From positions 496,001 through 560,000 of the forward strand of contig NZ_LZGN01000038.1 of assembly GCF_001690185.1 (NCBI RefSeq): DNA of 64,000 nucleotides, written 5' to 3'. Every line of letters begins with the position of its first letter. Within the stretch, counting starts at the first letter, position 1. Of this stretch, positions 1 through 9,387 are shown piece by piece. The stretch is from Gilliamella sp. wkB308 (GTDB lineage: Bacteria; Pseudomonadota; Gammaproteobacteria; Enterobacterales; Orbaceae). The position numbers and the translations under genes were made by a program. Under the pieces are notes generated by a model. It was given only the letters and a program-made list of their open reading frames with translations. It ran no database searches and was not told the origin of the DNA.

Positions 1-511
1 GGTGTAAGTTTAATCGTAAACCACTGTTTAAGTTGGCGCACCAATTTTCTAGTTTCATGACAGGATGAATCACGGGAACGATATTACGACCACACTGTTC
101 ACAAGCTGAAATCACAATTTTTTGCCACTGATTTACTTTTTTGTCTAATCGTTCTGCATCGAGTTTCACTCCACAACGTTCAGAAAGTAAAGGTGTAATA
201 CTGGTTACGCCTAATTCAACAGATTTTTGTATAGTGAACTCCATTTTTTCACCGCGTGATATGACTTGTCCAAGATGAATGTTTAAAGGGGATTCACGGT
301 TGTCTAAAATGGTGGTCGCCGTTTTGACGGTTACCGATTTTTTGTTGATTTCATGTATTGTTGCTGGTGTGATGTGATTAGTACCGTCAAAAAGGATAAT
401 ATTTTCACCTGTTTTCATTCGTAAAACCCGAATAAGGTGATTAAATGCATTATCATCTAATGTCATGATGCTATTTTCAATAATCGAAACAGGTTGATAG
501 ATACGGGTCAT
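1..511 (-). CDS. rsmE: 16S rRNA (uracil-1498-N3)-methyltransferase RsmE, 3' part cut by window edge
   Basis: The minus strand from 511 reads 170 open codons to the left edge, so the C-terminus is missing. The translation begins MTRIYQPV and contains the stretches [46 protein letters not shown] and ACEQCGRN, which match RsmE (SPOUT superfamily, PUA-like N-terminus). The enzyme methylates N3 of U1498 in 16S rRNA of the 30S subunit. An in-frame ATG at 532 would add MKLTIAL. I prefer 511 because the E. coli protein also begins only a few residues before RIYHP, but neither start has a clear Shine-Dalgarno site. The gene is divergent from folB. Confidence 0.9.
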   Translation of the reverse strand, partial: MTRIYQPVSIIENSIMTLDDNAFNHLIRVLRMKTGENIILFDGTNHITPATIHEINKKSVTVKTATTILDNRESPLNIHLGQVISRGEKMEFTIQKSVELGVTSITPLLSERCGVKLDAERLDKKVNQWQKIVISACEQCGRNIVPVIHPVMKLENWCANLNSGLRLNLH

Positions 512-623
512 AAGTGCTATGGTTAATTTCATTACAATTTAAAATAAATTATAGCGTAATTTGTTGAGATTCGGTAATCTTCTGTTTAAAGTAGATAAAC
601 TTAATCTGTATTTAGGGTGAAAT

Positions 624-992
624 ATGCGCATAAATAATCATGATCGTGTTTTGATTGAAGGTTTAACTATTTTTACAACTATTGGGGTCTACAGTTGGGA
701 AAAAGACATTAAGCAAAAGCTCATTTTGGATTTAGAGATGGCTTGGAATAATCAACCTGCAGGCAAAAATGATGATGTTTCGCTCTGTTTAGACTATTTT
801 GTGGTTAGTCAGTCTGTTACTTTGTTTGTTGAAAGTCAGCAGTTTGAATTAATTGAAACCGTTGCTGAGCAGGTTGCTGAGCATGTTATGCAAAAATTTT
901 CAGTTGGTCATATTAAAATTAAAGTATCTAAACCCGATGCTATTGCTAATGCTAGTAATGTCGCTGTGTTGATTGAGCGATACGCAAATTAA
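624..992 (+). CDS. folB: Dihydroneopterin aldolase FolB
   Basis: A 122-residue protein of the FolB family, which converts 7,8-dihydroneopterin to 6-hydroxymethyl-dihydropterin and glycolaldehyde in cytoplasmic folate synthesis. The TTIGVYSWE motif (substrate-binding Glu about residue 26), LDYF with Tyr58, the FELIETV helix and the catalytic Lys103 in KVSKPDA are all present. The length matches the E. coli enzyme. An AGGGTGAA ribosome-binding sequence sits just before the ATG. An MBL-fold gene follows 14 bp downstream and is probably co-transcribed. Divergent from rsmE across about 110 bp. Confidence 0.95.
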   Translation: MRINNHDRVLIEGLTIFTTIGVYSWEKDIKQKLILDLEMAWNNQPAGKNDDVSLCLDYFVVSQSVTLFVESQQFELIETVAEQVAEHVMQKFSVGHIKIKVSKPDAIANASNVAVLIERYAN

Positions 993-1006
993 TAAGGGTC
1001 GTTTTA

Positions 1007-2005
1007 ATGAGTTATGAACAGAAAAATATCGTTGATCAATCCCACCATGACGGTAAAAAATTTAAAAATCAGGAGCCGTTTAAGCTTACTTTAAGTGATA
1101 CTTGTCGTTGGTATTTTAATCGGAAGGTTTTCCCCCCACAGGAAGGTTATCTTGGTTTTCATCATCAATGGTGTCAATCTATTGATATGACGTTAGACGA
1201 TGATAGAATTTGGTGGATAGGGCATTCAACCACGTTGATTCGTCTTAACGGTAAAATGATTTTAACCGACCCTGTTTTTTCTGATCGTGCTTCACCTTTT
1301 CAGTTTTTAGGCCCTAAACGCCGTACACCACCCGCACTAAGTATTGAAGAACTTCCTGACATTGATTTTATTGTGATTTCACATAATCATTATGATCATC
1401 TTGATTATCATAGCATTCGACAATTAGTGAGTCGTTTTGCAAATGTGGTTATTTTAGTGCCATTAGGTTTAAAAACTAAACTTCAAAAGTGGGGGGCTAA
1501 GACGGTTATTGAGCTGGATTGGTGGGGATCGGCGGATATTGATAATCTTACGTTTACTGCAACACCTGCCAAACATTGGAGTAAACGCGGTTTATTTGAT
1601 GTGAATAAGGTATTGTGGTGCGGTTGGGTGATTCAATCAAATGTGGCTAATGCCAATCAAACAAAAACTCTCTATTTTATGGGCGATACGGCTTATTCAT
1701 CAGTTTTAAAGCATATTGGTGAATATTTTTCTCATATTGATTTGGCACTTATTCCAATTGGTGCTTATGCGCCTCGTTGGTTTATGCAGTCACAACATAT
1801 CGATCCTGAACAAGCAGTACAACTTTATGATGAGTTACATTGCCATGCCGCAATGGCAATACATTGGGGAGCATTTGAATTAGCCGATGAACCTTTAGAT
1901 GAGCCACCAGCTTTATTATCTCAATATCGTGAAGATCGAGCCTTTCATTTGTTAAAAATAGGTGGTAGTCTATCTATTCATCAAACAGATTCTAAAATAG
2001 AATAG
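1007..2005 (+). CDS. MBL-fold metal-dependent hydrolase (NAPE-PLD/UlaG-like)
   Basis: A 332-residue metallo-beta-lactamase-fold protein of the COG2220 type. The metal-binding HNHYDH signature is at residues 126-131, with an earlier IGHST at 71-75, GDTAYSS in the middle, and a C-terminal AIHWGAFELADEP block carrying a late His ligand. The DTCRWYF and FLGPKRRTPPALSIEELP segments are typical of the branch related to N-acyl-phosphatidylethanolamine phospholipase D. A lipid phosphodiesterase activity is therefore possible, but the substrate is not known from sequence. No signal peptide is visible, so it is likely cytoplasmic. It lies 14 bp after folB. Confidence 0.85.
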   Translation: MSYEQKNIVDQSHHDGKKFKNQEPFKLTLSDTCRWYFNRKVFPPQEGYLGFHHQWCQSIDMTLDDDRIWWIGHSTTLIRLNGKMILTDPVFSDRASPFQFLGPKRRTPPALSIEELPDIDFIVISHNHYDHLDYHSIRQLVSRFANVVILVPLGLKTKLQKWGAKTVIELDWWGSADIDNLTFTATPAKHWSKRGLFDVNKVLWCGWVIQSNVANANQTKTLYFMGDTAYSSVLKHIGEYFSHIDLALIPIGAYAPRWFMQSQHIDPEQAVQLYDELHCHAAMAIHWGAFELADEPLDEPPALLSQYREDRAFHLLKIGGSLSIHQTDSKIE

Positions 2006-2062
2006 CGATTATTAATCTTAATAGCTTCGGTAATCATTTCTACATTAACATCGGAGAAAACC

Positions 2063-2269
2063 ATGAAAACAGTACTTGTTACATTGTCTTGTGTGATACT
2101 GAGTTTGAGCTTAATTGCTTGTGGTGGTAAGAATGATCACGGTAAACAATATCGTTGGTCAAAAGCGCACGGTGTGTTAGAAGGTTGTGATGGTGTGATG
2201 AGTAATTCACAACAATGCCAAAAAAATTCAAATAACCAGCAATATATGATTCAAATAGACAGGAATTAA
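2063..2269 (+). CDS. Small predicted lipoprotein, function unknown
   Basis: A 68-residue ORF with an n-region MKT, a hydrophobic stretch and a lipobox LIAC (Cys20), followed by GGKNDHGK. A lipidated protein of about 48 residues is predicted after signal peptidase II cleavage. The mature part has two further Cys residues (in EGCDG and QQCQK) that could form a disulfide. A GGAGAAAACC ribosome-binding region precedes the ATG. The stop lies 2 bp before the EamA gene, suggesting translational coupling. I do not recognise the family. Confidence 0.7.
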   Translation: MKTVLVTLSCVILSLSLIACGGKNDHGKQYRWSKAHGVLEGCDGVMSNSQQCQKNSNNQQYMIQIDRN

Positions 2270-2271
2270 AG

Positions 2272-2700
2272 ATGAGTGCTTGGCTTATTTATGCCTTGTT
2301 GTCTGCCATTTCTGCGGCTTTCGTGGCAATTTTGGGCAAAATTGGTTTACAGCATCTTGATGCGAATACGGCAACTGCAATTCGAGCTATTGTTATGGCG
2401 ATATTTTTGATTGGCGTGGTGGCAGTTCAAGGTAAATTAAACTTAATTAATACGTTTTTTAATGATAAAAAAGCGTTACTGATTATTGCATTAAGTGGTA
2501 TTGCCGGTGCATTGTCATGGCTGTTTTATTTTATGGCAATCAAAGACGGTAAAGTGTCGCAAGTTGCCCCTATTGATAAGCTGAGCGTGGTGTTTGCAGT
2601 GGTATTTGCTGCTGTTTTATTTGGTGAAAAAATTTCATTTCTGTCAGGCGTAGGGGTTGTGATGATTGCCGCTGGTGCCATTTTAGTGGCACTATTTTAA
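2272..2700 (+). CDS. EamA-family (drug/metabolite transporter) half-length membrane protein
   Basis: A 142-residue integral membrane protein with about five hydrophobic segments and a single EamA domain, unlike the usual tandem ten-helix DMT transporters. Features include IYALLSAISAAFVAILGKIGL at the N-terminus, SWLFYFMAIKDGKVSQVAPIDKLSVV in the middle and a C-terminal GVVMIAAGAILVALF helix. Such one-domain EamA proteins probably work as dimers; the substrate is unknown. It starts 2 bp after the small lipoprotein. It converges on moeA, and the two coding ends overlap by 9 bp, so there is no terminator space between them. Confidence 0.85.
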   Translation: MSAWLIYALLSAISAAFVAILGKIGLQHLDANTATAIRAIVMAIFLIGVVAVQGKLNLINTFFNDKKALLIIALSGIAGALSWLFYFMAIKDGKVSQVAPIDKLSVVFAVVFAAVLFGEKISFLSGVGVVMIAAGAILVALF

Positions 2701-3918
2701 TAAGTCATTAAACAGGGTAACGGTGACAAATTCTCCTTTACTGACGTTTCCACGTTCTTGCTCTAAAATTATAAAACAGTTAGCTTTATTGAAAGATTGG
2801 GTAATATGTGAACCTTGTTGACCTGTTGATTTGACTTCTAACTCGCCTTGGTCATTCGGTTGCACTCTACCACGTTGAAAATCTATGCGCCCCACACTTT
2901 TTTTCAGATCGGTAACTGTTTTAACTTGAAAAGTTAAATCCTCTGATAGCGTTTGTTGTCCTGCAAGCGTTAAAATTAAAGGTTGAACGAGTTGATAAAA
3001 TGTCACTACTGTTGAGACAGGATTACCCGGTAATCCACAAAATAGCGCTTTGCCAATTTGTCCAAAGGCAAACGGTTTACCGGGTTTCATGGCTATTTTC
3101 CAAAAATTAATTTGTCCTAACTCTTCTAAAGCGGTTTTGGTGTAGTCAGCATCTCCTACCGATACCCCACCACTTGTAATGATTAAATCGGCTTGGGTTG
3201 AGGCTGTCATTAAAGCTTGTTTAATTTGGTTGGGATCATCAGGGATAATACCAAGGTCGATCACTTGACAATTCAGTTTTGTTAATAGCTGTTTTAATGT
3301 GAAACCATTACTATCATAAATAGCGCCATTGTCAGTTAACGGTTTACCAATTGATGTGAGTTCGTTTCCAGTTGAAAAGATAGCAACGTTCAATTTTCTA
3401 TATACGCAAACTTGATGAATGCCAAGCGTTGCTAATGTCGATAAAATAGGAATTGATAAGCGTTGACCTTTGGCAACTGTGACTGCATCTTTTTTGATAT
3501 CTTCACCGATTCGGCGAATATTATCCCCAGCTTTAATATCTTTAAGAAAAGTAATGTGTTGACCGGTCGCTTGAGTATGCTCTTGCATGACAACCGCATC
3601 AGCGTCGTTGGGAACAGGTGCACCAGTCATAATTCGTAAACAACTGCCAATTGACCAGTTGAGATCACTGATATCATCACCGGCATAAACAGTCTTTGAA
3701 ACCGGTAGGGTTCTTGATTTTTCAACATCTGCTAATCTGACAGCATAACCATCCATAGCCGAATTATCAAAACGTGGGACATTAATGGGTGATATAATGG
3801 GTAAAGCGGTAATTCGGTCGAGTGCATCATTTAATAATACTGTTTCGTGTTCAAGGGATTTTACGGTGGTGCAGGCTTGCAATATTTTTTGTTTTGCTTG
3901 GTCGAAAGTCAGTAACAT
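2692..3918 (-). CDS. moeA: Molybdopterin molybdenumtransferase MoeA
   Basis: A 408-residue MoeA, which inserts molybdate into adenylylated molybdopterin to form Moco. Visible blocks are PRFDNSAMDGYAV near the N-terminus, GDNIRRIGEDIKKD, the central VAIFSTGNEL, IYDSNGFTL, and the active-site segment TSGGVSVGDADY followed by MKPGKPFAFG and FCGLPGNPVS, all characteristic. The length matches the family. No other Moco gene (moaA, moeB, mog) is in the window, so it is an isolated unit. The minus-strand start is preceded by AAGGAAAAACT. Confidence 0.95.
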   Translation of the reverse strand: MLLTFDQAKQKILQACTTVKSLEHETVLLNDALDRITALPIISPINVPRFDNSAMDGYAVRLADVEKSRTLPVSKTVYAGDDISDLNWSIGSCLRIMTGAPVPNDADAVVMQEHTQATGQHITFLKDIKAGDNIRRIGEDIKKDAVTVAKGQRLSIPILSTLATLGIHQVCVYRKLNVAIFSTGNELTSIGKPLTDNGAIYDSNGFTLKQLLTKLNCQVIDLGIIPDDPNQIKQALMTASTQADLIITSGGVSVGDADYTKTALEELGQINFWKIAMKPGKPFAFGQIGKALFCGLPGNPVSTVVTFYQLVQPLILTLAGQQTLSEDLTFQVKTVTDLKKSVGRIDFQRGRVQPNDQGELEVKSTGQQGSHITQSFNKANCFIILEQERGNVSKGEFVTVTLFNDLLK

Positions 3919-4067
3919 AGTTTTTCCTTACCTATTTGATGCATCCATTTTATCGATATTATTAATGTTTTATTAATATGTTATTTGCGTTTCAATGGAT
4001 CGACTCGATGTGTTTTGATTATCGTTTTATGATTCAGGCTTTGGTTTATAGTGTTTTTATCGTTAAA

Positions 4068-4093
4068 CGTTAACGCCACCATGGGTGACGTTA
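4068..4093 (-). terminator. Weak hairpin downstream of ychF
   Basis: TAACG and CACC pair with GGTG and CGTTA around a CATG loop, with one mismatch. It lies about 25 bp past the ychF stop in the minus-strand direction. No strong U-run follows, so it may be a weak or Rho-assisted stop. Confidence 0.35.
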
Positions 4094-4118
4094 ATATATT
4101 TCATCATACGTGTTAATA

Positions 4119-5210
4119 TTAGACATTAAATAAAAAGTTCATAATGTCGCCGTCTTGTACAATGTAGTCTTTACCTTCAGAACGCATTTTACCGGCTTCT
4201 TTTGCGCCTTGTTCACCGCCGTATTTGATAAAGTCATCAAATGCGATAGTTTGCGCTCGGATAAATCCTTTTTCAAAATCAGTGTGGATTTTTCCAGCCG
4301 CTTGCGGTGCTGTATCACCAACGGATATTGTCCATGCCCGTACTTCTTTCACGCCTGCGGTAAAATAGGTTTGTAAATTAAGTAATTTATAACCTGCACG
4401 TATGACACGATTTAACCCCGGTTCAGTTAATCCTAGGTCTTGCATAAATTCATCTCGGTCGGCATCATCAAGTTCTGAAAGTTCCGCTTCAATGGCAGCA
4501 CAGACAGGCACAACGACCGCTTTTTCTGCTTCTGCAATGGCTTTCACTTTATCTAAATAAGGGTTATTTTCAAAACCGTCTTCGTTAACATTAGCAATAT
4601 ACATGGTTGGTTTTAAGGTTAAGAAGCTAAGATATTTTATTGCGTTTAGCTCTTCTTTACTTAAATCCAAGAGTAATAATTTTTTACCTTGTTCTAAGTG
4701 GGGTAGACATTTTTCTAGAATTTCAAGTTCAAATTTGGCATCTTTGTCACCGCCTTTTGCTCGTTTTTGTAGACGAGTCATAGCTCGTTCACACGCTTCA
4801 AGGTCAGCTAACGCTAGCTCGGTGTTGATAATTTCAATATCTTCGGCAGGGTCAATTTTACCTGCTACGTGAATGATGTTTTCATTTTCAAAGCATCGTA
4901 CAACATGACCAATTGCTTCGGTTTCACGGATATTTGCTAAAAACTGGTTTCCAAGTCCTTCACCTTTTGATGCACCTTTCACTAATCCAGCAATATCTAC
5001 AAATTCCATTGTGGTGGGTAAAGTGCGTTGTGGTTTGACAATTTCAGCAAGCTGATCGAGACGAGGATCGGGCATTGGCACTACACCAGTGTTTGGCTCG
5101 ATTGTACAAAACGGAAAGTTAGCCGCTTCAATGCCTGCTTTAGTTAGTGCGTTAAAAAGTGTTGACTTACCAACATTTGGTAGTCCGACGATCCCACATT
5201 TGAATCCCAT
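4119..5210 (-). CDS. ychF: Ribosome-associated ATPase/GTPase YchF (Obg family)
   Basis: A 363-residue YchF/OLA1 protein, the standard length. The N-terminal P-loop GLPNVGKST is at residues 9-17, followed by [10 protein letters not shown] (switch I), [10 protein letters not shown] (G3) and the YIANVNEDG region. It has a central coiled-coil and a C-terminal TGS domain ending FNV. YchF binds ribosomes and prefers ATP. It acts in translation and stress responses in the cytoplasm. It appears to be a single-gene unit with about 195 bp separating it from rsmI. Confidence 0.97.
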   Translation of the reverse strand: MGFKCGIVGLPNVGKSTLFNALTKAGIEAANFPFCTIEPNTGVVPMPDPRLDQLAEIVKPQRTLPTTMEFVDIAGLVKGASKGEGLGNQFLANIRETEAIGHVVRCFENENIIHVAGKIDPAEDIEIINTELALADLEACERAMTRLQKRAKGGDKDAKFELEILEKCLPHLEQGKKLLLLDLSKEELNAIKYLSFLTLKPTMYIANVNEDGFENNPYLDKVKAIAEAEKAVVVPVCAAIEAELSELDDADRDEFMQDLGLTEPGLNRVIRAGYKLLNLQTYFTAGVKEVRAWTISVGDTAPQAAGKIHTDFEKGFIRAQTIAFDDFIKYGGEQGAKEAGKMRSEGKDYIVQDGDIMNFLFNV

Positions 5211-5405
5211 ACTGTTTGTTACCTTTTATCATTAAATTGCTTAAAAATAGTGGCTAATTATATACTAAATCGCACTATTTGTGCTAATGTTCTTATCGAT
5301 GTTTTACTGTCTAATCTTATTCGAGTTTAACGCTTATCTTACTATGTAGCTTGTAAGTTTGTTTTAGCTTAATGACTATTTGCTATTAATTTGTTGATGC
5401 TTTCA

Positions 5406-6230
5406 TTATTCAAAATTCAATCCAATTTGATAAAGTTGGTTCTTTTTAAGTCCGTATATTTCGGCGGTGATGGCTGCCGCTTTTTTTAATGGAAGCTCTT
5501 TGGTTAATAACTTTAATGTGTGAATGACATTAGGATCGATATCCGTGTCAGTTTTAGTATGACCTTCAACAATTAAAACAAATTCCCCTTTTTGACGGGC
5601 AATATCTTCATTTAGCCAACTAATTAATTGATTAACCGGATAACTGACTATCGTTTCCCATGTTTTCGTTAGCTCTTTGGCTAATACGATTTGTTTGTCT
5701 GCGCCAAATACAGTTTGCATATCATGCAAGGTATCGAGTAAACGATGTGTTGATTCATAAAATATCATCGTTCGTGTTTCATTCACCAGTGTCATTAAAT
5801 AGTCCTGACGAGCTTTACTTTTAGCGGGTAAAAAACCTTCATAGCTGAATTTATCAGACGGTAGTCCAGCAACCGATAAGGCAGCAATCGCTGCGCAAGC
5901 GCCAGGAATAGGAACGACGTTAATCTCATTTTCACGGCAAGCTTTCACTAAATGATAGCCTGGATCATTAATTAAGGGGGTTCCTGCATCAGATATTAAT
6001 GCTATCGATACGCCAGACTTGAGCTTTTCAATTAATAGTTGGGATTTTTCTTGCTCGTTGTGATCGTGCAGTGCAAAAAGTTTGGCTTTGATTCCCAAAT
6101 GTTGCAACAGTAATCCACTGTGGCGAGTGTCTTCGGCAGCAACTAAATCAACCTTTTTAAGGATCTCAATTGCGCGAAGCGTGATATCATTTAAGTTTCC
6201 AATTGGGGTGGCTACAATATATAAAGTCAT
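5406..6230 (-). CDS. rsmI: 16S rRNA (cytidine-1402-2'-O)-methyltransferase RsmI
   Basis: A 274-residue tetrapyrrole-methylase-fold rRNA methyltransferase. Motifs are [19 protein letters not shown] at the N-terminus, [25 protein letters not shown], and [18 protein letters not shown], all typical of RsmI, which 2'-O-methylates C1402 of 16S rRNA. It is slightly shorter than the 286-residue E. coli enzyme, with the difference at the C-terminus. It is divergent from nlpD across about 400 bp, an arrangement different from E. coli. Confidence 0.95.
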   Translation of the reverse strand: MTLYIVATPIGNLNDITLRAIEILKKVDLVAAEDTRHSGLLLQHLGIKAKLFALHDHNEQEKSQLLIEKLKSGVSIALISDAGTPLINDPGYHLVKACRENEINVVPIPGACAAIAALSVAGLPSDKFSYEGFLPAKSKARQDYLMTLVNETRTMIFYESTHRLLDTLHDMQTVFGADKQIVLAKELTKTWETIVSYPVNQLISWLNEDIARQKGEFVLIVEGHTKTDTDIDPNVIHTLKLLTKELPLKKAAAITAEIYGLKKNQLYQIGLNFE

Positions 6231-6564
6231 TAGATTTGGTCACATTTTAATTTTGAAAAAAATACCACAAATATACTATACGAAAACCTATTTTATTGTA
6301 TATACTCATTGCGTTCAAAAGAATTTCAGTTTTTATCATTTTATACCCATTGTAAAATTGCATTTTGAATATTTAATCTTAGTTGATAAGCAAGTTTTCT
6401 TGTTGATTCTCTAATGGTATAGTGGTGTTAAATTCTTGTCAGAAAGGGCATTCATTTTTATACAGCTTATTAGATATATGGCGTGGGTTTGTCTTAAATT
6501 AAGCACTCACCATCATTTTTCGACCATGATCAAATTAGCATGAATATTTTAAAGATAATAGCTT
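6231..6564. other. AT-rich non-coding stretch between rsmI and nlpD
   Basis: About 330 bp of AT-rich sequence without a convincing gene. An ORF running across it from inside rsmI (to about 6414) has no recognisable features. It ends in the nlpD promoter. No repeat or RNA gene was recognised. Confidence 0.5.
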
Positions 6565-6593
6565 TTTACGGTAAAAACGTTAAAATGTATAAT
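6565..6593 (+). promoter_or_regulatory. Sigma-70-type promoter of nlpD
   Basis: A -35 TTTACG at 6565-6570 and a -10 TATAAT at 6588-6593 are separated by exactly 17 bp. They lie 34-49 bp upstream of the two candidate nlpD starts. Confidence 0.6.
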
Positions 6594-6641
6594 CATGGGC
6601 AATTTCTACCAAAATAAGATTAACGAATGAAAGGTATTAAA

Positions 6642-7658
6642 GTGAAAAAAATTCTCACATTAAGTAGTTTAAGTTTGCTGATTGCTGCGTGTACTCAAAC
6701 AAACCCTGCTACAATTGTAGATATTTCAGATTCTTCCGAGAGTTCAAATCCGTCTGTTTATAGCCGACCACCGACAAATATTTCGACGGGTAACAGAATA
6801 TCGAACTCTACTTATCCTAAATCGTCCTCAAGCTCAAGTTCAACCGTGCAATCTTCTAGCTCGTCTGGTCAAAGCGTTGCAGCAACGAATGAACGTATTG
6901 TGTATAATCGTAATTATGATGATATTCCTAAAGGTGGCTATAAGGGGGATACTTATACTGTTAAGCGTGGTGACACCCTATTTTATATTGCTTGGGTAAC
7001 GGGTAACGATTATCGTTCATTAGCCGCAAAAAATAATATTAAAGAACCCTTCGCTGTTAATGTTGGTCAAGTTTTAGATGTCAGTTTTGGAACAACGGTT
7101 GTTGAAACTAAAAATAATGTTACCCAAAATGTTGTGACGATCAAAGATAATTCAAATGGTACTTCATCAAACCGTTCATCTGATCAAGGCAGCACCATTC
7201 AATCTGTTCAAAGTAATACTATTACATCTGTTCCAAGTAATCCTACATCATCTGATCAAGGTCGTGCTAATGTAGGGAGCACAACAGCCACGGTTGCTAA
7301 TATTTCTTGGCAATGGCCAGCTAATGGCAAGATTATTGAAAAGTTTTCTAACGCAAGTAAAGGGATTGATATTTCAGGATCGTTAGGTGATAAAGTTGTC
7401 GCTGCGGCTGATGGTCGAGTGGTTTATTCAGGTAATGCGTTACCGGGATACGGTAATTTAATTATTGTTAAACATAATGATGATTATTTAACAGCTTATG
7501 CGCATAATCAGTCAATCTTAGTTAAGGAACAACAAACAGTTCGAGCCGGTGAGCAAATTGCGACAATGGGCGCAACAGGAACTTCATCAGTTAGACTGCA
7601 TTTTGAGATTCGTTATAAAGCGCAATCCGTTGATCCTACAAAATATTTACCAAAATAA
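6642..7658 (+). CDS. nlpD: Murein hydrolase activator NlpD (LysM + degenerate M23)
   Basis: An outer-membrane lipoprotein with lipobox LIAAC, a Ser-rich low-complexity linker, one LysM domain (YTVKRGDTLFYIAW onwards) and a C-terminal M23 domain. The first M23 metal motif (normally HxGxD) is replaced by SKGIDISG, while LHFEIR remains. This matches E. coli NlpD, a non-catalytic activator of the amidase AmiC in septal peptidoglycan splitting. I chose the GTG at 6642 because AAAGG lies 7 bp upstream and it gives a compact signal peptide. An in-frame ATG at 6627 would add five residues and lacks a good Shine-Dalgarno site. rpoS is not next to it here. Confidence 0.92.
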   Translation: MKKILTLSSLSLLIAACTQTNPATIVDISDSSESSNPSVYSRPPTNISTGNRISNSTYPKSSSSSSSTVQSSSSSGQSVAATNERIVYNRNYDDIPKGGYKGDTYTVKRGDTLFYIAWVTGNDYRSLAAKNNIKEPFAVNVGQVLDVSFGTTVVETKNNVTQNVVTIKDNSNGTSSNRSSDQGSTIQSVQSNTITSVPSNPTSSDQGRANVGSTTATVANISWQWPANGKIIEKFSNASKGIDISGSLGDKVVAAADGRVVYSGNALPGYGNLIIVKHNDDYLTAYAHNQSILVKEQQTVRAGEQIATMGATGTSSVRLHFEIRYKAQSVDPTKYLPK

Positions 7659-7775
7659 TGTGTGTAGTTTAAAGACGTTTATTGATATAAAATAGCGACA
7701 TATGATTAAAATAAGGTGTTGCTATTGATAACAAGATACATCAAATTTATCTTACGTAACAAAGGAGTTATATTC

Positions 7776-8528
7776 ATGGCAGTAAAAAAATTAGTTCTTA
7801 TTCGACATGGAGAAAGTGTTTGGAATCAAGAAAACCGTTTTTGTGGTTGGACTGATGTTGATTTATCTGATAAAGGTAATAAAGAAGCAGCAGAAGCAGG
7901 TCAATTACTTAAAAAAGAAGGTTTCGAATTTGATTATGCATATACTTCAGTGTTAAAACGTGCTATTCACACATTATGGCATGTTTTAGATGAAGTCGAT
8001 CAAGCATGGTTGCCTGTTGAAAAAAGTTGGAAATTAAATGAACGTCACTATGGTGCACTTCAAGGTTTAAATAAAGCAGAAACTGCTGCTAAATATGGCG
8101 ATGAGCAAGTAAAATTATGGCGTCGTGGTTTTGCAATCACACCACCTGCTTTAGAAAAATCAGATGAGCGTTTTCCTGGACATGATTCACGTTACAGCAA
8201 ATTACCTGAATCAGAATTACCATTAACTGAAAGCTTAGCATTAACAATTAAACGTGTTCTTCCTTACTGGGAATCAACGATTGCACCACGTGTAGCAAGA
8301 GGCGAGCGTGTTATTATTGCAGCTCATGGTAATTCTTTACGTGCTTTAGTTAAACATTTAGATAATATCAGTGATGATGATATTATTGATCTTAACATCC
8401 CAACGGGTGTGCCTTTAGTATATGAATTTGATGACAACATGAAAGTGATCAAACATTACTATTTAGGTAATGCTGATGAAATTGCCGCCAAACAAGCAGC
8501 TGTTGCAAATCAAGGCAAAGCAAAATAG
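7776..8528 (+). CDS. gpmA: 2,3-bisphosphoglycerate-dependent phosphoglycerate mutase GpmA
   Basis: A 250-residue dPGM that interconverts 3- and 2-phosphoglycerate in glycolysis. It has the phospho-His motif [11 protein letters not shown] (His11), [22 protein letters not shown] and the second active-site block [12 protein letters not shown]. The ATG at 7776 is preceded by AAAGGAG with 8 bp spacing. A longer reading from 7716 adds a hydrophobic, unconserved leader and is rejected. A hairpin with a U-run follows at 8550. Confidence 0.97.
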   Translation: MAVKKLVLIRHGESVWNQENRFCGWTDVDLSDKGNKEAAEAGQLLKKEGFEFDYAYTSVLKRAIHTLWHVLDEVDQAWLPVEKSWKLNERHYGALQGLNKAETAAKYGDEQVKLWRRGFAITPPALEKSDERFPGHDSRYSKLPESELPLTESLALTIKRVLPYWESTIAPRVARGERVIIAAHGNSLRALVKHLDNISDDDIIDLNIPTGVPLVYEFDDNMKVIKHYYLGNADEIAAKQAAVANQGKAK

Positions 8529-8549
8529 TTTTTATTTCATTATAATGAT

Positions 8550-8584
8550 AAAAGGTAGGTTTGATAACTTACCTTTTTTATTTT
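8550..8584 (+). terminator. Rho-independent terminator of gpmA
   Basis: An 11-bp stem (AAAAGGTAGGT with ACTTACCTTTT, one G-T pair) has a 6-nt loop and is followed by TTTTATTTT. Confidence 0.8.
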
Positions 8585-8629
8585 CTAAATTATTCTTGTT
8601 CTCTATTAATTTTATTTTGAGGCCTTATT

Positions 8630-9208
8630 TTGTCGAAAATTTATTATATTTATGCCGTAATGAATGCGGGTAAATCAACGGAATTACTACAAATCGACCA
8701 TAATTATTTAAGTAATAATATGCAAACATTGCTACTTAAATCGTCTGTCGATACGCGCGATTCTGCCGTTGAAATTGTATCACGTTTAGGATTACGCAAA
8801 AAAGCGCTACAGCTTGATGATAATAGTGTTGATGAGATAATTGAATTAATTAAGCAAAATGATTATGCCTGTATACTGATCGACGAAAGTCAGTTTTTAT
8901 CCCGAAATACCATTTGGAAATTATCCGACGTTTGTGATGAATATGGCGTGCCGATGATGTTTTTTGGATTAAAAACAGATTATATGGGACATCTTTTTGA
9001 AGGCTCAAAAACCTTACTTGAAATCGCAGATAATTTTAGAGAGCTTAAAACCGTTTGTTGGTGTGGAAAAAAAGCAACGATGAATTTGCTAGAAGGTAAA
9101 GATGGTAAGATTGTTAAGTTTGGTAATTCGATTCATTTAGGTGATAGTGAATTTCATTCTGTTTGCCGTAAACATTGGAAAGCAGGACAGGTTAGACCCA
9201 ATCGTTGA
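8630..9208 (+). CDS. tdk: Thymidine kinase Tdk (type II)
   Basis: A 192-residue type II thymidine kinase of the pyrimidine salvage pathway. It has the P-loop AVMNAGKST, the Walker-B-like ILIDESQFL, GLKTDYMGHLFEGS (lasso region) and Zn-binding residues in VCWCGKKATM and SVCRKHW. Translation starts at a TTG (8630): GAGG lies 7 bp upstream and the encoded SKIYYIYAVMNAGKS aligns with the E. coli N-terminus. A TTG start may limit expression. It is a single-gene unit after the gpmA terminator. Confidence 0.95.
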   Translation: MSKIYYIYAVMNAGKSTELLQIDHNYLSNNMQTLLLKSSVDTRDSAVEIVSRLGLRKKALQLDDNSVDEIIELIKQNDYACILIDESQFLSRNTIWKLSDVCDEYGVPMMFFGLKTDYMGHLFEGSKTLLEIADNFRELKTVCWCGKKATMNLLEGKDGKIVKFGNSIHLGDSEFHSVCRKHWKAGQVRPNR

Positions 9209-9387
9209 TTGTTGTTAAATAAAATCATTTCATTATAACTAATAGGATTATTGATGTTTTTTTCTGTTTAAAAAATGTGAATAATCTCTCATTTTTGATA
9301 TTTTCTTTTTGTTGATTTATCTCGTTTTATGCCATATTGACTGAAGCGATTCAGTTTAGTTGTTTTAATAAATTATGAGGAATTAAC

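Noticed and set aside
4155-4376. Antisense ORFs over ychF, rsmI, allC, potI, srmB and tamB
   Set aside because: They lie fully opposite strong conserved genes, have no ribosome-binding sites and show low-complexity, unrecognisable sequence.
6082-6414. 110-codon plus-strand ORF across the start of rsmI
   Set aside because: Mostly antisense to rsmI with no recognisable features or ribosome-binding site.
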